DNA of 64,000 nucleotides from assembly GCF_003333265.1 (NCBI RefSeq), contig NZ_QOLB01000091.1:41137-105136 (forward strand), given 5' to 3'. Positions 1 to 9,038 of this stretch are shown piece after piece. This DNA is from Candidatus Halocynthiibacter alkanivorans (GTDB lineage Bacteria > Pseudomonadota > Alphaproteobacteria > Rhodobacterales > Rhodobacteraceae). The notes below the pieces were generated by a model. That model was not told the origin of the DNA. It made no database searches and was given only the letters and a program-made list of their open reading frames with translations. The first letter of the stretch is position 1; the number at the start of each line of letters is the position of its first letter. The position numbers and the translations under genes were made by a program.

Positions 1-117
1 AGTCCCACAGATATTGAAACTGAGACGTTTCAAAGCAGCAAAAGCAGGTCAAATTGGAAATATGGCCTTGGGCATCCAGTTACCAAGGTTGTCTGGGAAC
101 TGATCCCATATGTCCAG

Positions 118-145
118 CGCTCCGGACTCCGGTGTTTCCGGAGCG
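118..145 (-). terminator. Hairpin downstream of alcohol dehydrogenase
   Basis: A perfect 9-bp inverted repeat (CGCTCCGGA / TCCGGAGCG, 10-nt loop) lies 11 nt beyond the stop codon of the minus-strand alcohol dehydrogenase. No clear T-run follows, so termination is inferred from position and stem strength. Confidence 0.5.
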
Positions 146-156
146 TATGCGCCGGC

Positions 157-1329
157 TCAAAGCGAGGCCCGATAAATCCGGCGCGCATCTTGCCGCGTGA
201 GGTTGCGGGGGTTGTTGGCCAACAGGCGGGTTTGCTTCATCGCGTCCCCGGCCAGGCGGTCGAGATCGCTTTCCTTAATGCCGACGGCGCTCAGGTTTTT
301 CTCCAGTCCCAGATCGACATTCAGCCGGATCAGGCGGGTGATGAAGTCATCGCAGATATCCTGATCTGGTCGGTTTTTGTCGATCTCAGGAAACACATGT
401 GGCGCAAGTTCTGCATATGCAACGCTGCAACATGGCGCGTTGAAACGCATCACCTCGGCCAAAACCAGCGCATTCGAAAGACCATGCGGGACGTGAAACA
501 AGCTGCCGATCGGATAGGCAAGCGCATGAACGGCGGCCACCGGCGAATTGGCAAAGGCTTGCCCGGCGAGCATCGAACCCAGCAGCATGTTGCTGCGGGC
601 CTCGATATTGCTGCCGTTGCTGACCGCCTCGCGGATATTGGCCCCCAACAGATCCAGCGCCTGCACCGCAAGGGACCTGGAGATCGGGTTATTGTTGGCG
701 CTGGCTGAGGTATAGGCCTCAATCGCATGGACCATCGCGTCAACACCGGTCGCGGCGGTGATATGGGGTGGCAGACCAACCGTGAGTTCGGCATCAAGCA
801 GCGCAATATCAGGCAGAATGATCGGTGAGACAATTCCTTTTTTCTCTTGGCTGCCGGTGGTCAGGATGGACACCGCCGTGACCTCGGACCCGGTGCCTGC
901 GGTGGTGGGGACCAGCACCAGCGGCAATCGGGTGCCGGTGGCCTGGTTAACCCCATAGGCGGCATCAATCGGTTGCTCAGAGGCCGCCAGAAGGGCAATC
1001 ACCTTGGCGACGTCCATCGAGCTGCCGCCGCCAAAGCCAACCACGCAGGCGATGTCACCGGCCCGCGCAATGTCAACGCCGTGAAGAACCGTCGTCGATT
1101 TCGGGTCAGGTTCAACCTGGTCAAAGACAGTGACCTTGAAACCGCAGGCCAGCAGGCTCGCCAGAGCAGGTTTGCAAAGCCCAAGTTTGACGATGCCCGG
1201 GTCGGTTACAAACAAGACTTCGCGGTGTGTCGTCGCGAATGGCAGCCCCTCCAGGATCTCCCCCAGTTGACCGGCACCCCCGATCAATTGACGGATCGAC
1301 GCCGTGGTATTGAATACAAAATCGGTCAT
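157..1329 (-). CDS. Iron-containing alcohol dehydrogenase
   Basis: NAD(P)-dependent, metal-activated alcohol dehydrogenase of the Fe-ADH family (390 aa, normal length). The nucleotide loop GFGGGSSMD is at residues 98-106 and the PTTAGTGSE motif at 141-149. The four family metal ligands are all present: D197, H201, H268 and H282. The natural alcohol or aldehyde cannot be read from sequence. Maleylacetate reductases belong to the same superfamily, but no aromatic pathway is nearby. The start codon overlaps the stop of an upstream ABC-ATPase remnant as ATGA, so the gene was probably once part of a transporter operon. It is likely cytoplasmic. Confidence 0.9.
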   Translation of the reverse strand: MTDFVFNTTASIRQLIGGAGQLGEILEGLPFATTHREVLFVTDPGIVKLGLCKPALASLLACGFKVTVFDQVEPDPKSTTVLHGVDIARAGDIACVVGFGGGSSMDVAKVIALLAASEQPIDAAYGVNQATGTRLPLVLVPTTAGTGSEVTAVSILTTGSQEKKGIVSPIILPDIALLDAELTVGLPPHITAATGVDAMVHAIEAYTSASANNNPISRSLAVQALDLLGANIREAVSNGSNIEARSNMLLGSMLAGQAFANSPVAAVHALAYPIGSLFHVPHGLSNALVLAEVMRFNAPCCSVAYAELAPHVFPEIDKNRPDQDICDDFITRLIRLNVDLGLEKNLSAVGIKESDLDRLAGDAMKQTRLLANNPRNLTRQDARRIYRASL

Positions 1330-1465
1330 GGTTCCCCCAATGCGACATCACGGGTCGTCATGACGCTTATCTGCCCACGCTCAATTGCACAGACTTTATC
1401 CACCAGCCGCCCGGATTGGGTGCAATCAGGCTCTGAAACCAGCACCGATATGCGCCTGGATTTCA
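1326..1465 (-). pseudogene. C-terminal remnant of an ABC transporter ATPase
   Basis: Reading the minus strand from about 1465 gives RRISVLVSEPDCTQ followed by GRLVDKVCAIERGQIS and a stop overlapping the alcohol dehydrogenase start. This is the usual C-terminal tail of branched-chain amino acid-type or sugar ABC ATPases, with the pattern VLVSE, then LVDKV, then IERG. Walker A, signature and Walker B motifs are absent upstream, so only about the last 45 residues survive. This is inferred from motif recognition alone. Confidence 0.5.
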
Positions 1466-2283
1466 GATCGCGATCACCCCCACCAACCGCTGCGCCAAAA
1501 CACTGCGCTGGCGGGCGATGAGCGTCAACCGCGCGAACAAATAATTATGAGCAAAAATCGCTCATGTTGATGTTTGACCGCCTGCTCTCACAAGTGACTT
1601 GTAGAGAATGGTAAAATGGGTGTCAGCCTGACGACGCGGAACCGCTTGAATGCGCCTGGAGCCGCAAAGCTCCCATTCGTTGCATCGCGGATTGCTGTAA
1701 TTCCGGGCTCGAACCAGCCGTTCGCTGTGGTCTGAATGAAGGTCAGCTAAGAGCCTGAAGTAGAATAATACTGCGATTCAATGCAACGAGACCTGATATT
1801 AAGAACGCTCCGAATTTGACGCTGATCAGTGTCATCACCCGCCAACAATTTTTAAGCATGACTGCACCTCACGTGCCCGATAGCGACGGCGCGAAAAACC
1901 GACATGTCGCTCAGATGCTACGCTAACTGACAAAGTTAGCCACGGGTCCCAACCCGTCTCATCAACGAGCGGTTTACCGGGACAAGACAGGCACAATTTA
2001 ACAGGTGGACAGAACGCTGGGTTAAAAAACATCCACCACCGTCAACCATCTGATTTACATGATTAAATATGATTTAGATACCGCCCCCACACGGCTCTAC
2101 GCTACTCGCTTACGCGTTGTTTTAAAAGATTATCAGGGCATCCATATCAGAGTGTGCAGGCGTTTGGGCAGGTGGACACAACAGACCCAAGGCGATCTCC
2201 AGACAGGGATTCCGAAAATTCGTTTTCCGACGCCCCTTTAGCCACTGCGGACAAACGTCAGGAATTCTTCCGAATTGTGTCGA
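1466..2283. other. Gene-poor stretch with a repeat fragment
   Basis: No open frame here has a credible Shine-Dalgarno sequence and family resemblance. It holds one fragment of the dispersed intergenic repeat near 1692-1745. The rest is unassigned. Confidence 0.4.
1692..1745 (+). repeat. Fragment of the dispersed intergenic repeat
   Basis: GGGCTCGAACCAGCCGTTCG followed by a CTGAATGAAGG segment closely matches 18066-18108 and the reverse complement of the 43.9-kb copy. Only the left end of the longer repeat is present. Confidence 0.6.
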
Positions 2284-2523
2284 TCATTGATCGAAACCGG
2301 AGTCACCGAAACGCATCGCAGAGCCGGGGTCGGCTGGAAAAAAAATCGCCAGCTGATCCGCCACTCTCACACAGATAACCCGGTTGTTCACTTTTGGGCT
2401 TGGCAACTTCTTGTCTGCAGCACTCCACGCTCTGAAGCACTCAGCCATAGTGTCATATTCCCCTAACCGACTTAATGTGTCGCCATTTGCCGAAATAGAA
2501 ATCAAAAACAAGACCCATTTCAT
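2284..2523 (-). CDS. Small hypothetical protein, possibly exported
   Basis: 79 aa beginning MKWVLFLISISANGDT and continuing through EYDTMAECFRAW to VICVRVADQ. The N-terminus is hydrophobic and signal-like but has no clear cleavage site. Two cysteines, in AECF and VICV, could pair. The start at 2523 is preferred over the ATG 12 nt upstream because GGTGAG sits at Shine-Dalgarno distance. The pattern (short hydrophobic start, DTMAEC, VICV) resembles small uncharacterised proteins common in Rhodobacteraceae. No function is known. It stands alone in a gene-poor stretch. Confidence 0.5.
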   Translation of the reverse strand: MKWVLFLISISANGDTLSRLGEYDTMAECFRAWSAADKKLPSPKVNNRVICVRVADQLAIFFPADPGSAMRFGDSGFDQ

Positions 2524-2535
2524 ACGTCTCACCAT

Positions 2536-3007
2536 TTATCTATTTGTTTTTAAGCAGCAATCCCGCGGCCGGGTCAAACTCGCGTCACGTCAGCAGCCCC
2601 ATGTACAAACCCGAGTATACTCTCATTCAAATTCCACGTCAGTTGACCAGAGTATCTATATGCAAAGAAGTTCCGTTTGCTTCCAGATTTCACTGCGCAA
2701 AGCCTGAATGAAACACCACGGAATATCAGACGGGGACGCAAGGTCCCATGCCCTGACGTTGCACCCTTCAACCAACCAAAAGGTTCCGCCGCCCGGGACC
2801 CTTCGATTGCCTGGCGTCAGCGCATTTGGGTCCAATTCGGCTGATATACCGTTTCAGCTGAGCTTTCTGAAGGTTGATACTTCTTGCCACAACGCCGTCG
2901 GCAGGCATAACTTTAGCCTCAGGCCCCGCCTATTTGGGAAATATCTGATTATTTGAAGCTTAACTCTGGTTGTTGATCGAAACTCTGGAACGAGAAAGGT
3001 GCATATT
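2536..3007. other. Intergenic region upstream of the metE-like gene
   Basis: About 470 nt with no convincing gene. It presumably carries the promoter of the metE-like gene. I looked for SAM-II and cobalamin riboswitch landmarks and could not recognise them. Confidence 0.35.
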
Positions 3008-4087
3008 GTGCCGGTACAGAAAAAACCAATCGAAACCACCACCATAGGGTCCTTCCCCAAGCCGTCTTATGTCCCGGTACGCGACTGGTTTGACTTTGCC
3101 CGCGAGACCGGCGGCATGAACACCAGCCAGACCACGCGAGATTTTACCGCTGACAGTCAGAAAGACACTGACAAGCATGAAGCGCTGTTCCTCCGTGCTG
3201 CCAAAGAGGTGATCGGCATTCAGGTCCGGGCTGGCATCTCCATCCCCACCGACGGCGAAGTGCGGCGCGAGAACTATATCCACTACCACTGCCGTCATCT
3301 GGAAGGGTTCGATTTTGTCGACCTGGAAAACCGGGTGCTGCGGGACGGGGCTTATGAAACTGACCTGCCCGCGATCCGTCAGGCCGTCAGACACACTGGT
3401 AATTTCTACGGCGCGCATGATTTTAAGGCGAGCCAGGGTGTCAGTTCACGGCCCGTCAAGTTTACGCTGCCCGGCCCGCTCACGATTATGGATACAACGG
3501 CCGACTGTTTCTACAACGACCGGCCCAGGCTGAATGCCGCGCTGGCAGAAACGGTGAACAAGGAGATACTCGCCCTGGTCGACGCCGGCTGCCAGTACAT
3601 CCAGGTCGACGAGCCGCTGTTTGCCCGTCAGACCGCCGATGCTCTGAGCTTTGGCATGGAAGGGTTGGAGCGTTGCTTTCACGGCGTGCCCAAATCGGTA
3701 ACCCGCGTGGTGCATATGTGCTGCGGATATCCCGATCACCTGGATGATCACGATTACAAAAAAGCGGACCCCGACAGCTATCACCGGTTAAGTGCGGCGA
3801 TTGACGCGGCGGCCTTTGACCAGGTGTCTATTGAAGACGCTCATTGCTGCAACAATCTGGATCTGCTGGACAAGATGCCGTCCAAAACGGTGATATTTGG
3901 CGCGGTGGCCATTGCCAGCAGCCGGGTGGAAACCGTGGACGAAGTGGTCGCGCGTCTGCGCTTAGCACTTGAACACATTGACCGCGACCGCCTGGTGGTG
4001 GCGCCGGATTGCGGCCTCGGGCTGTTGCCCGCCGATCTGGCCGAGGCAAAGCTTACCGTGATGTGCAAGGCAGCGGCTTTGGTCTGA
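3008..4087 (+). CDS. MetE-like cobalamin-independent methionine synthase II family protein
   Basis: 359-aa protein of the short MetE C-terminal-domain family, which transfers methyl groups to thiols using a zinc-bound thiolate. The N-terminus carries TIGSFPKP, normal for the family. The predicted zinc ligands are visible as the His and Cys of VVHMCCGYP and the Cys of APDCGLGLLP near the C-terminus. It lacks the N-terminal half of full MetE (about 750 aa), so the methyl donor may not be polyglutamyl methyl-tetrahydrofolate. The GTG at 3008 is preferred over the GTG 9 nt upstream because GAGAAAGG is then well spaced. It stands alone. It could also be an enzyme acting on another methylated sulfur or betaine compound. 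Confidence 0.85.
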   Translation: MPVQKKPIETTTIGSFPKPSYVPVRDWFDFARETGGMNTSQTTRDFTADSQKDTDKHEALFLRAAKEVIGIQVRAGISIPTDGEVRRENYIHYHCRHLEGFDFVDLENRVLRDGAYETDLPAIRQAVRHTGNFYGAHDFKASQGVSSRPVKFTLPGPLTIMDTTADCFYNDRPRLNAALAETVNKEILALVDAGCQYIQVDEPLFARQTADALSFGMEGLERCFHGVPKSVTRVVHMCCGYPDHLDDHDYKKADPDSYHRLSAAIDAAAFDQVSIEDAHCCNNLDLLDKMPSKTVIFGAVAIASSRVETVDEVVARLRLALEHIDRDRLVVAPDCGLGLLPADLAEAKLTVMCKAAALV

Positions 4088-4313
4088 CATCGGCACTAAA
4101 ACGCCACGCAGTTGTTCGGTGGCCGTGTGCGGCTGGTCCGGGCGCTTTGCTGCCTTAGAATTCATCAGCGCCATCGTCGTGGATAGCCAATTCAGTGGCA
4201 TATCCCGGCGGCCAAGATCCGTTGATTACAGCGACACATCAGGACGCCGTCGTTTGGAGCAGGCGACCGCAGACTGAGTGCTTAACGTGTCCACTTTGGG
4301 CTCAGGCAGCCGT
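4088..4313. other. Convergent intergenic gap
   Basis: It separates the end of the metE-like gene from the end of the minus-strand MFS gene. No gene or strong hairpin was recognised. Confidence 0.4.
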
Positions 4314-5567
4314 TCACCCTGCTCTCCCTGAATGCCCACTGTGTGGACGACGTGGACCTTGATCTGCCTGAGTTCTGGTCGTTTCATGTTGGCGTTGAAG
4401 GCGTTTGGATTTTGGCAAAAACAACCCCGCCGCAAATATGATCGCCGACGACATTGCGAGACCTGCGAACTGGAGATCAAATCCAAGCCCCGTGCGTTGC
4501 AGGAACGCAATTAGTGGTACTGCTGACGAGCCAACACCAAGCGACAGAACATATTCCACCGATACAGCGCGAGAACGTACGCCCGCATCGAGATAATGCC
4601 CGATCAACCAAGTCGTTATCGGTATGGCCGCGAAGATCAGGGTGACTGCGAGCAGAGCCAGAGCAAGCGCGGCCCACCCTGTTGCCTGAGTAAGGGCGAG
4701 CAATAGAAATGTTTCTCCAGCGAGCAGGCTGAGAAAAACCGGGCGAGCACCGATCCGATCCAAAAGCTCACCGACGGGTAATTGAGCAAAGGCGGCAACC
4801 GCGAATACCAGCCCTGCTGATACCCCAACCCAAGCCAAATCAGCATTTTCATTCACAAGTCTTTCAGCGAGAAATTTGGGCAGAGAGATTGTCACCATGT
4901 TGAACACCATTCCGCCAAAAAGTGCCGCAACACAGATCACCAGAAACACGCTCCATTGAACGCGCCTGTTATGCTTTGTAACGACACACTTGTTGTTCAC
5001 CGGGCTCGATACTGCAAGACGGCGATTTTTTCTGTTTCGAAGGATGAGCAAGCAACCGATGGCAACTGATGCGACACCAGGCAATGCAAAAGCGGTTTGC
5101 CAGCTAAAGAACTGCGCAAGTATACCAGTCATGATCGCTGCTCCGGCCAGCCCCATGTTGCCAAAAACGCCATTGACCGCCAGCGCCCGACCAGAACGCA
5201 ACCCGATTTGCGTCACATGGGCCAGTCCCACGGGATGGTAAATGGCCGCGAACAGGCCGAGCGATGCAAGCCCAAACGTCATCGCCTTCGGCCCGGTCGC
5301 CAGAGAAATCCAGATGCTCGAAGCGCCGCACCCGATAAAAAAAACCGCAATGAGAGTGAGCCTGTCGATCCGGTCCCCAAACCAACCAGCCGGTAGGGTT
5401 CCAAGAGCAAACATGACGTAGAGTGGCGTTCCGAACAACAGCACATCGGCAAAGCTCATGCCCCAGGCAGGAGCAATGGCCAGCGCAGCTGTTGGAAAAA
5501 TCAACAGGAAGAAGTGATCAAAAAAATGAGCCACGTTGATGAATTGAAGGGCTTCGTTGCGTGACAT
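4314..5567 (-). CDS. MFS transporter
   Basis: 417-aa major facilitator superfamily permease with about 12 hydrophobic segments. The loop between segments 2 and 3 reads GWFGDRIDRL, the MFS motif-A region, and a matching GELLDRIGAR starts the second half. The hydrophilic C-terminal tail is rich in R, Q and H. The substrate is unknown. It is divergent from an AraC/cupin regulator 68 nt away, a layout typical of a regulator controlling its neighbouring exporter or importer. It acts in the inner membrane. Confidence 0.85.
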   Translation of the reverse strand: MSRNEALQFINVAHFFDHFFLLIFPTAALAIAPAWGMSFADVLLFGTPLYVMFALGTLPAGWFGDRIDRLTLIAVFFIGCGASSIWISLATGPKAMTFGLASLGLFAAIYHPVGLAHVTQIGLRSGRALAVNGVFGNMGLAGAAIMTGILAQFFSWQTAFALPGVASVAIGCLLILRNRKNRRLAVSSPVNNKCVVTKHNRRVQWSVFLVICVAALFGGMVFNMVTISLPKFLAERLVNENADLAWVGVSAGLVFAVAAFAQLPVGELLDRIGARPVFLSLLAGETFLLLALTQATGWAALALALLAVTLIFAAIPITTWLIGHYLDAGVRSRAVSVEYVLSLGVGSSAVPLIAFLQRTGLGFDLQFAGLAMSSAIIFAAGLFLPKSKRLQRQHETTRTQADQGPRRPHSGHSGRAG

Positions 5568-5635
5568 CTGTATCTCTCCGAGTTGTTTCTCGTAGTTGAT
5601 ATACCGCAGCTCTTATCTTACTGTCTGTCGACATA

Positions 5636-6391
5636 ATGACAAATTATACGCCTGAAATGCCAGAAAGTGACACGCTGGGGGTTGTCGGGTTAGCTTCGAC
5701 CTACGATGCCGGCACCCTTATCGCATCCCATTCGCACACGGCGCACCAGATAGTGCACGCGATATCGGGCACAATGCGGGTAACCGTGCAAAACAAAGTG
5801 TGGTTCGTGCCTCCGGCGCGCGCCTTGTGGATACCCGCCAAAACAATGCATGCTATACAATGCGTCGGACCTGTCGAAATGCGGACGGCTTACTTGAGCA
5901 AAGCCTGTCCTTCAGCGCATCCGGATGTTCTCGTGGTCTCAGTTTCTTCACTGATGCGCGAAATTCTTATCCGTTTGACCGAACGTGATGGCACTGCCCT
6001 GAAACTGCTTTTGGCCGATGTCCTGCTTCTTGAAATGAGGCAAAGCATACGGGAACCGTTCAGCCTTCCCATCCCCAGTGATCCACGCATCGCAAGGCTC
6101 GCACTCCATTTGCAAAACACACCGGCAGACGGGACACCGCTCAATGTATGGGCAAAACGGTTGGGGTTTTCAGAGAGAAACCTTATTCGTCAAATCCGCA
6201 CCCAAACCGGAATGACATTCAGAGAGCTCAGGCGCCTGACACGGATCATGATTGCTCTTGATAAGCTTTCGGCAGGACAATCCGTTACAACAACAGCGTT
6301 CGATGTAGGCTTTGAAACGCCAAGCGCCTTCATCCATGCGTTTAAGTCTCTAACCGGGAAAACGCCGCGACAGTTCATGTCCGGGAATTGA
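5636..6391 (+). CDS. AraC-family regulator with N-terminal cupin domain
   Basis: 251 aa. Residues about 25-95 form an AraC-type cupin effector domain (SHSHTAHQIVHAISGTMRV). The two helix-turn-helix motifs lie in the last 100 residues, ending FDVGFETPSAFIHAFKSLTG then TPRQF. It probably senses a small ligand and controls the divergent MFS gene. The ligand cannot be predicted. The intergenic space of 68 nt must hold both promoters. Confidence 0.88.
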   Translation: MTNYTPEMPESDTLGVVGLASTYDAGTLIASHSHTAHQIVHAISGTMRVTVQNKVWFVPPARALWIPAKTMHAIQCVGPVEMRTAYLSKACPSAHPDVLVVSVSSLMREILIRLTERDGTALKLLLADVLLLEMRQSIREPFSLPIPSDPRIARLALHLQNTPADGTPLNVWAKRLGFSERNLIRQIRTQTGMTFRELRRLTRIMIALDKLSAGQSVTTTAFDVGFETPSAFIHAFKSLTGKTPRQFMSGN

Positions 6392-6454
6392 AAGTTCAAT
6401 CTCTGTTACACTTGTACAATTTTCGATAGCTACAAGGGGCTTACACCTGCCCTT

Positions 6455-6610
6455 CACCGCAGTGGGCACCACCGGCAGCAATGGGCCGTTCGTGACAGGA
6501 ATGGGAGCTGTTTACTGCGCCAGGCAAATTTCGGCGCGAAGGGCGGATCGCATGCGCAATTGGGCCGCCTCTGATCTGAAGCCGAGCTCCCGACAGGACC
6601 ACAAGATATC
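6455..6610 (+). repeat. Dispersed intergenic repeat, diverged copy
   Basis: It shares GGGCCGTTC, TGACAG, and TTTCGGCGCGAAGGGCGGA in the same order and spacing as the copy at 8528-8705. The middle is shortened and the right end is degenerate. Confidence 0.6.
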
Positions 6611-6779
6611 TGTGATGTCGTTGATCGGGCGAAGATTTAGCAAGACGTAACCGCACTGATTGGTGGGCATTTTCTTTCGTGCAAATTAAATCTTGATCTG
6701 ACTGCATACCTTTGACATCCATCTGAGGGCGGCCGGGCTGGTCGCCTTTTCCATTTGACCAACTCGTTGGAACGCGCTC

Positions 6780-7697
6780 ATGACCATCACCCATCTTGTC
6801 ACCCATTCTGGCGGCTTCCATGCGGACGAACTGTTGTCCTCTGCCGTGCTCACCCGCCTGTTCCCTCAGGCGGAGCTGCTGCGCAGTCGGGATCGGCAAT
6901 GGGTCACGCCGGCGGCCCATAAGATCATTTTTGATGTCGGGGGGGCCTGTGACGGCGAGGCACAGATTTTTGACCACCACCAACGTCCCGGCCCGCTGCG
7001 AGAGGATGGCCAGCCATTCAGCTCCTTTGGTCTGATATGGGCGCATTACGGGCGGGCGTATCTGGCAGCGATGGACGTGCCTGCGAATGACGTCGAGGCC
7101 ATCCACAGCAAGTTTGACACCAAATTTGTACTGCCGATTGACCTGCTGGACAACGGCGCAATGGATCCGTCTGTCGCCGGGCCACTGTCAATACTGACCC
7201 TGCCCGCGCTTTTGGGAAGCTTGAAGCCGGTATTTGACGATACGTCGCCAACGGCTGACGACGATGCATTCTTTGCAGCTTTGCCCATTGCGCGGAGTTT
7301 TGTCGAAGCCCACATCCACAATCTCGCGGCGAAAGCCCGGGCACAGGGCATCGTGATCGAAGCAATCGCCAAAGCTGACACATCGGCCATACTCGAGCTT
7401 CCCATGGGCATGCCCTACCGCTCTGCGCTCGATCAGGCGGAGGCCGACCACATGCTGTTCGTGATCCATCCGCGCGGCGATGACTGGATACTCAACGGCA
7501 TCAAGCTGTCAAATGATACCTTCGAGCAACGCGCCGATCTGCCCGCCGCCTGGGCTGGCCTGACGGATAGCGCACTCGAAGATGTGAGCGGTGTCAAAGG
7601 CGCAAAATTTTGCCATAACGCTCGCTTTATTGCTGTTGCCAGCACACGCGAGGCGATCCTGGAAATGGCTGATATTGCGGTGCAAGACGTTCAATAA
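6780..7697 (+). CDS. MYG1 family protein (UPF0160, predicted metal-dependent hydrolase)
   Basis: 305-aa MYG1/GAMM1-family protein of the DHH-like phosphoesterase fold; eukaryotic MYG1 is an RNA exonuclease. Family signatures are visible: VTHSGGFHADE near residues 7-17 (HxDE motif), IFDVGG at about 49-54 and FDHHQRPGP at about 64-72. These His and Asp residues are the expected metal ligands. The length suits bacterial members. It is encoded alone after an unrelated AraC gene. Substrate and pathway in bacteria are not established. Confidence 0.88.
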   Translation: MTITHLVTHSGGFHADELLSSAVLTRLFPQAELLRSRDRQWVTPAAHKIIFDVGGACDGEAQIFDHHQRPGPLREDGQPFSSFGLIWAHYGRAYLAAMDVPANDVEAIHSKFDTKFVLPIDLLDNGAMDPSVAGPLSILTLPALLGSLKPVFDDTSPTADDDAFFAALPIARSFVEAHIHNLAAKARAQGIVIEAIAKADTSAILELPMGMPYRSALDQAEADHMLFVIHPRGDDWILNGIKLSNDTFEQRADLPAAWAGLTDSALEDVSGVKGAKFCHNARFIAVASTREAILEMADIAVQDVQ

Positions 7698-7746
7698 GGG
7701 CGGAAAGGAGCCGTTCGCTGCACACGTCGCCAAGTTCCGCTTACCC

Positions 7747-7898
7747 GAGACTGAGTATACTGAGTCCAACCGGGTCAAGTCACTCGGGAAGGACAGGCGG
7801 TTGGAAAGCCACGTTAACAGCGATCAGATTGACTGCGCCGAATGCTATATAATCAGTCCTTCTGGTATATTGCTCCTCGCACCAGTTGAGGGGCAATA
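7747..7898 (+). pseudogene. Partial upstream duplicate of the small secreted protein gene
   Basis: This segment closely matches 8124-8275, both in the coding tail (SHVNSDQIDCAEC instead of AHVNSDQIDCADC) and in the downstream hairpin. The stop codon is not conserved and there is no signal-peptide half, so it is a 3' duplicate remnant. The hairpin at its end is TATTGCTCCTC / GAGGGGCAATA. Confidence 0.6.
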
Positions 7899-7976
7899 TC
7901 GTAGAGAGGATATAGTTGACAAGCGGGCAGTCCGGATTCAGGAACGGAAATTCCTGACCAAATGGAGGTCTGAATT

Positions 7977-8225
7977 ATGCGATTATTAGGTACCCTGGTA
8001 GTGGCCGCAATGCTTGTTTTTACCACCGCTGCGGCGTCATATGCTGATTTGACGTTGCCGACGCCAGACGACAAGAAAGTTTTTGATGGCTTTGACAATC
8101 CGGCTCCTGGTGCCACGCATCCGAGTCTGAGTAAACCGAGTCCAACCGGTTCAGGTCACTCAGGAAGGACTGGCGCCTGGGAAGCCCACGTTAACAGCGA
8201 TCAGATTGACTGCGCCGACTGCTAA
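7977..8225 (+). CDS. Small exported protein ending in VNSDQIDCADC
   Basis: 82 aa. Residues 1-23 are a clear Sec signal peptide (MRLLGTLVVAAMLVFTTAAA, then SYA). The mature part is short, rich in P, S, G and D, and ends HVNSDQIDCADC with two cysteines four residues from one another at the very end. A strong GGAGG lies 9 nt before the ATG. A hairpin follows within 40 nt. The C-terminal half is duplicated just upstream. No family was recognised. A periplasmic or secreted peptide is inferred. Confidence 0.65.
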   Translation: MRLLGTLVVAAMLVFTTAAASYADLTLPTPDDKKVFDGFDNPAPGATHPSLSKPSPTGSGHSGRTGAWEAHVNSDQIDCADC

Positions 8226-8234
8226 ACAGTCAGT

Positions 8235-8275
8235 TCTTCTGGTATATTGCCCTGCACACCAGTTGCGGGGCACTT
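8235..8275 (+). terminator. Hairpin after the small secreted protein gene
   Basis: TTGCCCTGC and GCGGGGCA form an imperfect stem around ACACCAGTT. A homologous hairpin follows the upstream duplicate at 7864-7900. Confidence 0.45.
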
Positions 8276-8527
8276 CTGTAGTCGCCGTGATTTCAAGTAC
8301 CGCATTGATCTTGTGTTCGGCCAATTCGCCGTCGCATAACAGAGCGCGTCCTTAAATGGCGCTGCTTCTGCCTTTTTCCAGCTCAAAATCAATCGAGCGA
8401 AACAAAGTCACCTGTGCCTCGCAAGGCAGACCAAAACGCGGTCGTGTTTCAAAGCCAGGGCCGACAGCCATTCGCTCGTTGCGAACGCGAAGAACATCCG
8501 AATTAACTTACCAAACCATATCCGCTG

Positions 8528-8705
8528 AGGTCTCGAAGCCGTCGTTCGCTGCAATCGAGACAGACGTCGGCTCAGGGCCGTTCTTGACAGTGATGGCAGA
8601 GGGACGTGGTCCGATTGTCGCACCAGGTACATCTCGGCGCGAAGGGCGGATTCCGGACCTTCGCCGCGCGTCGCACCAATGTCTGCTGTGCGGGACAAAC
8701 CTGCC
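8528..8705 (+). repeat. Dispersed intergenic repeat, long copy
   Basis: The most complete forward copy. Landmarks in order are CGTTCGCTGC, GGGCCGTTCTTGACAGTGAT, GAGGGACGTGGTCCGATTG, CACCAGGTACATCTCGGCGC, AAGGGCGGA and CACCAATGTCTGCTGTGCGG. Similar order and spacing occur, inverted, at 42345-42520, 43763-43945 and 53255-53390. Confidence 0.75.
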
Positions 8706-9038
8706 GCCTGTGTAAAACGGACGAATGTTGGGGCTTGGTCGATGGAAGCGGAGATTTCTGGCTACCCGGAGATTTGAAGCCACAGCCCGTAACGGACATT
8801 CATCGAGCAAGGCCGCGCCACGGTGAACAGATTTAGAACGCGGACAACGGGATTTCGGATAAAGCCCCTGGCCCTCAGATCCTGCCAAACGGTGACCACA
8901 CTCGTTTCCGTGAACTGGCTATGGAGCGCAGGATGGCAAGCCAAATTGAGGGTCTCCATGAACGTCCTGACTTGCATGTATTCCACATCGCGGACGCAGA
9001 CGTAACCGGGTCGGGAATGGCACCGCGAAAGGTGAAGA
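8706..9038. other. Gene-poor stretch
   Basis: About 330 nt between the repeat and the end of the fructokinase gene. Open frames exist on both strands, but none shows a Shine-Dalgarno sequence plus family resemblance. Confidence 0.35.

Noticed and set aside
1835..2032. 65-codon minus-strand frame in the gene-poor stretch
   Set aside because: No recognisable start signal or family. Composition looks like chance.
2740..3007. Possible SAM-II or cobalamin riboswitch before the metE-like gene
   Set aside because: Could not find the conserved pseudoknot or B12-box sequences. Only generic short inverted repeats are present.
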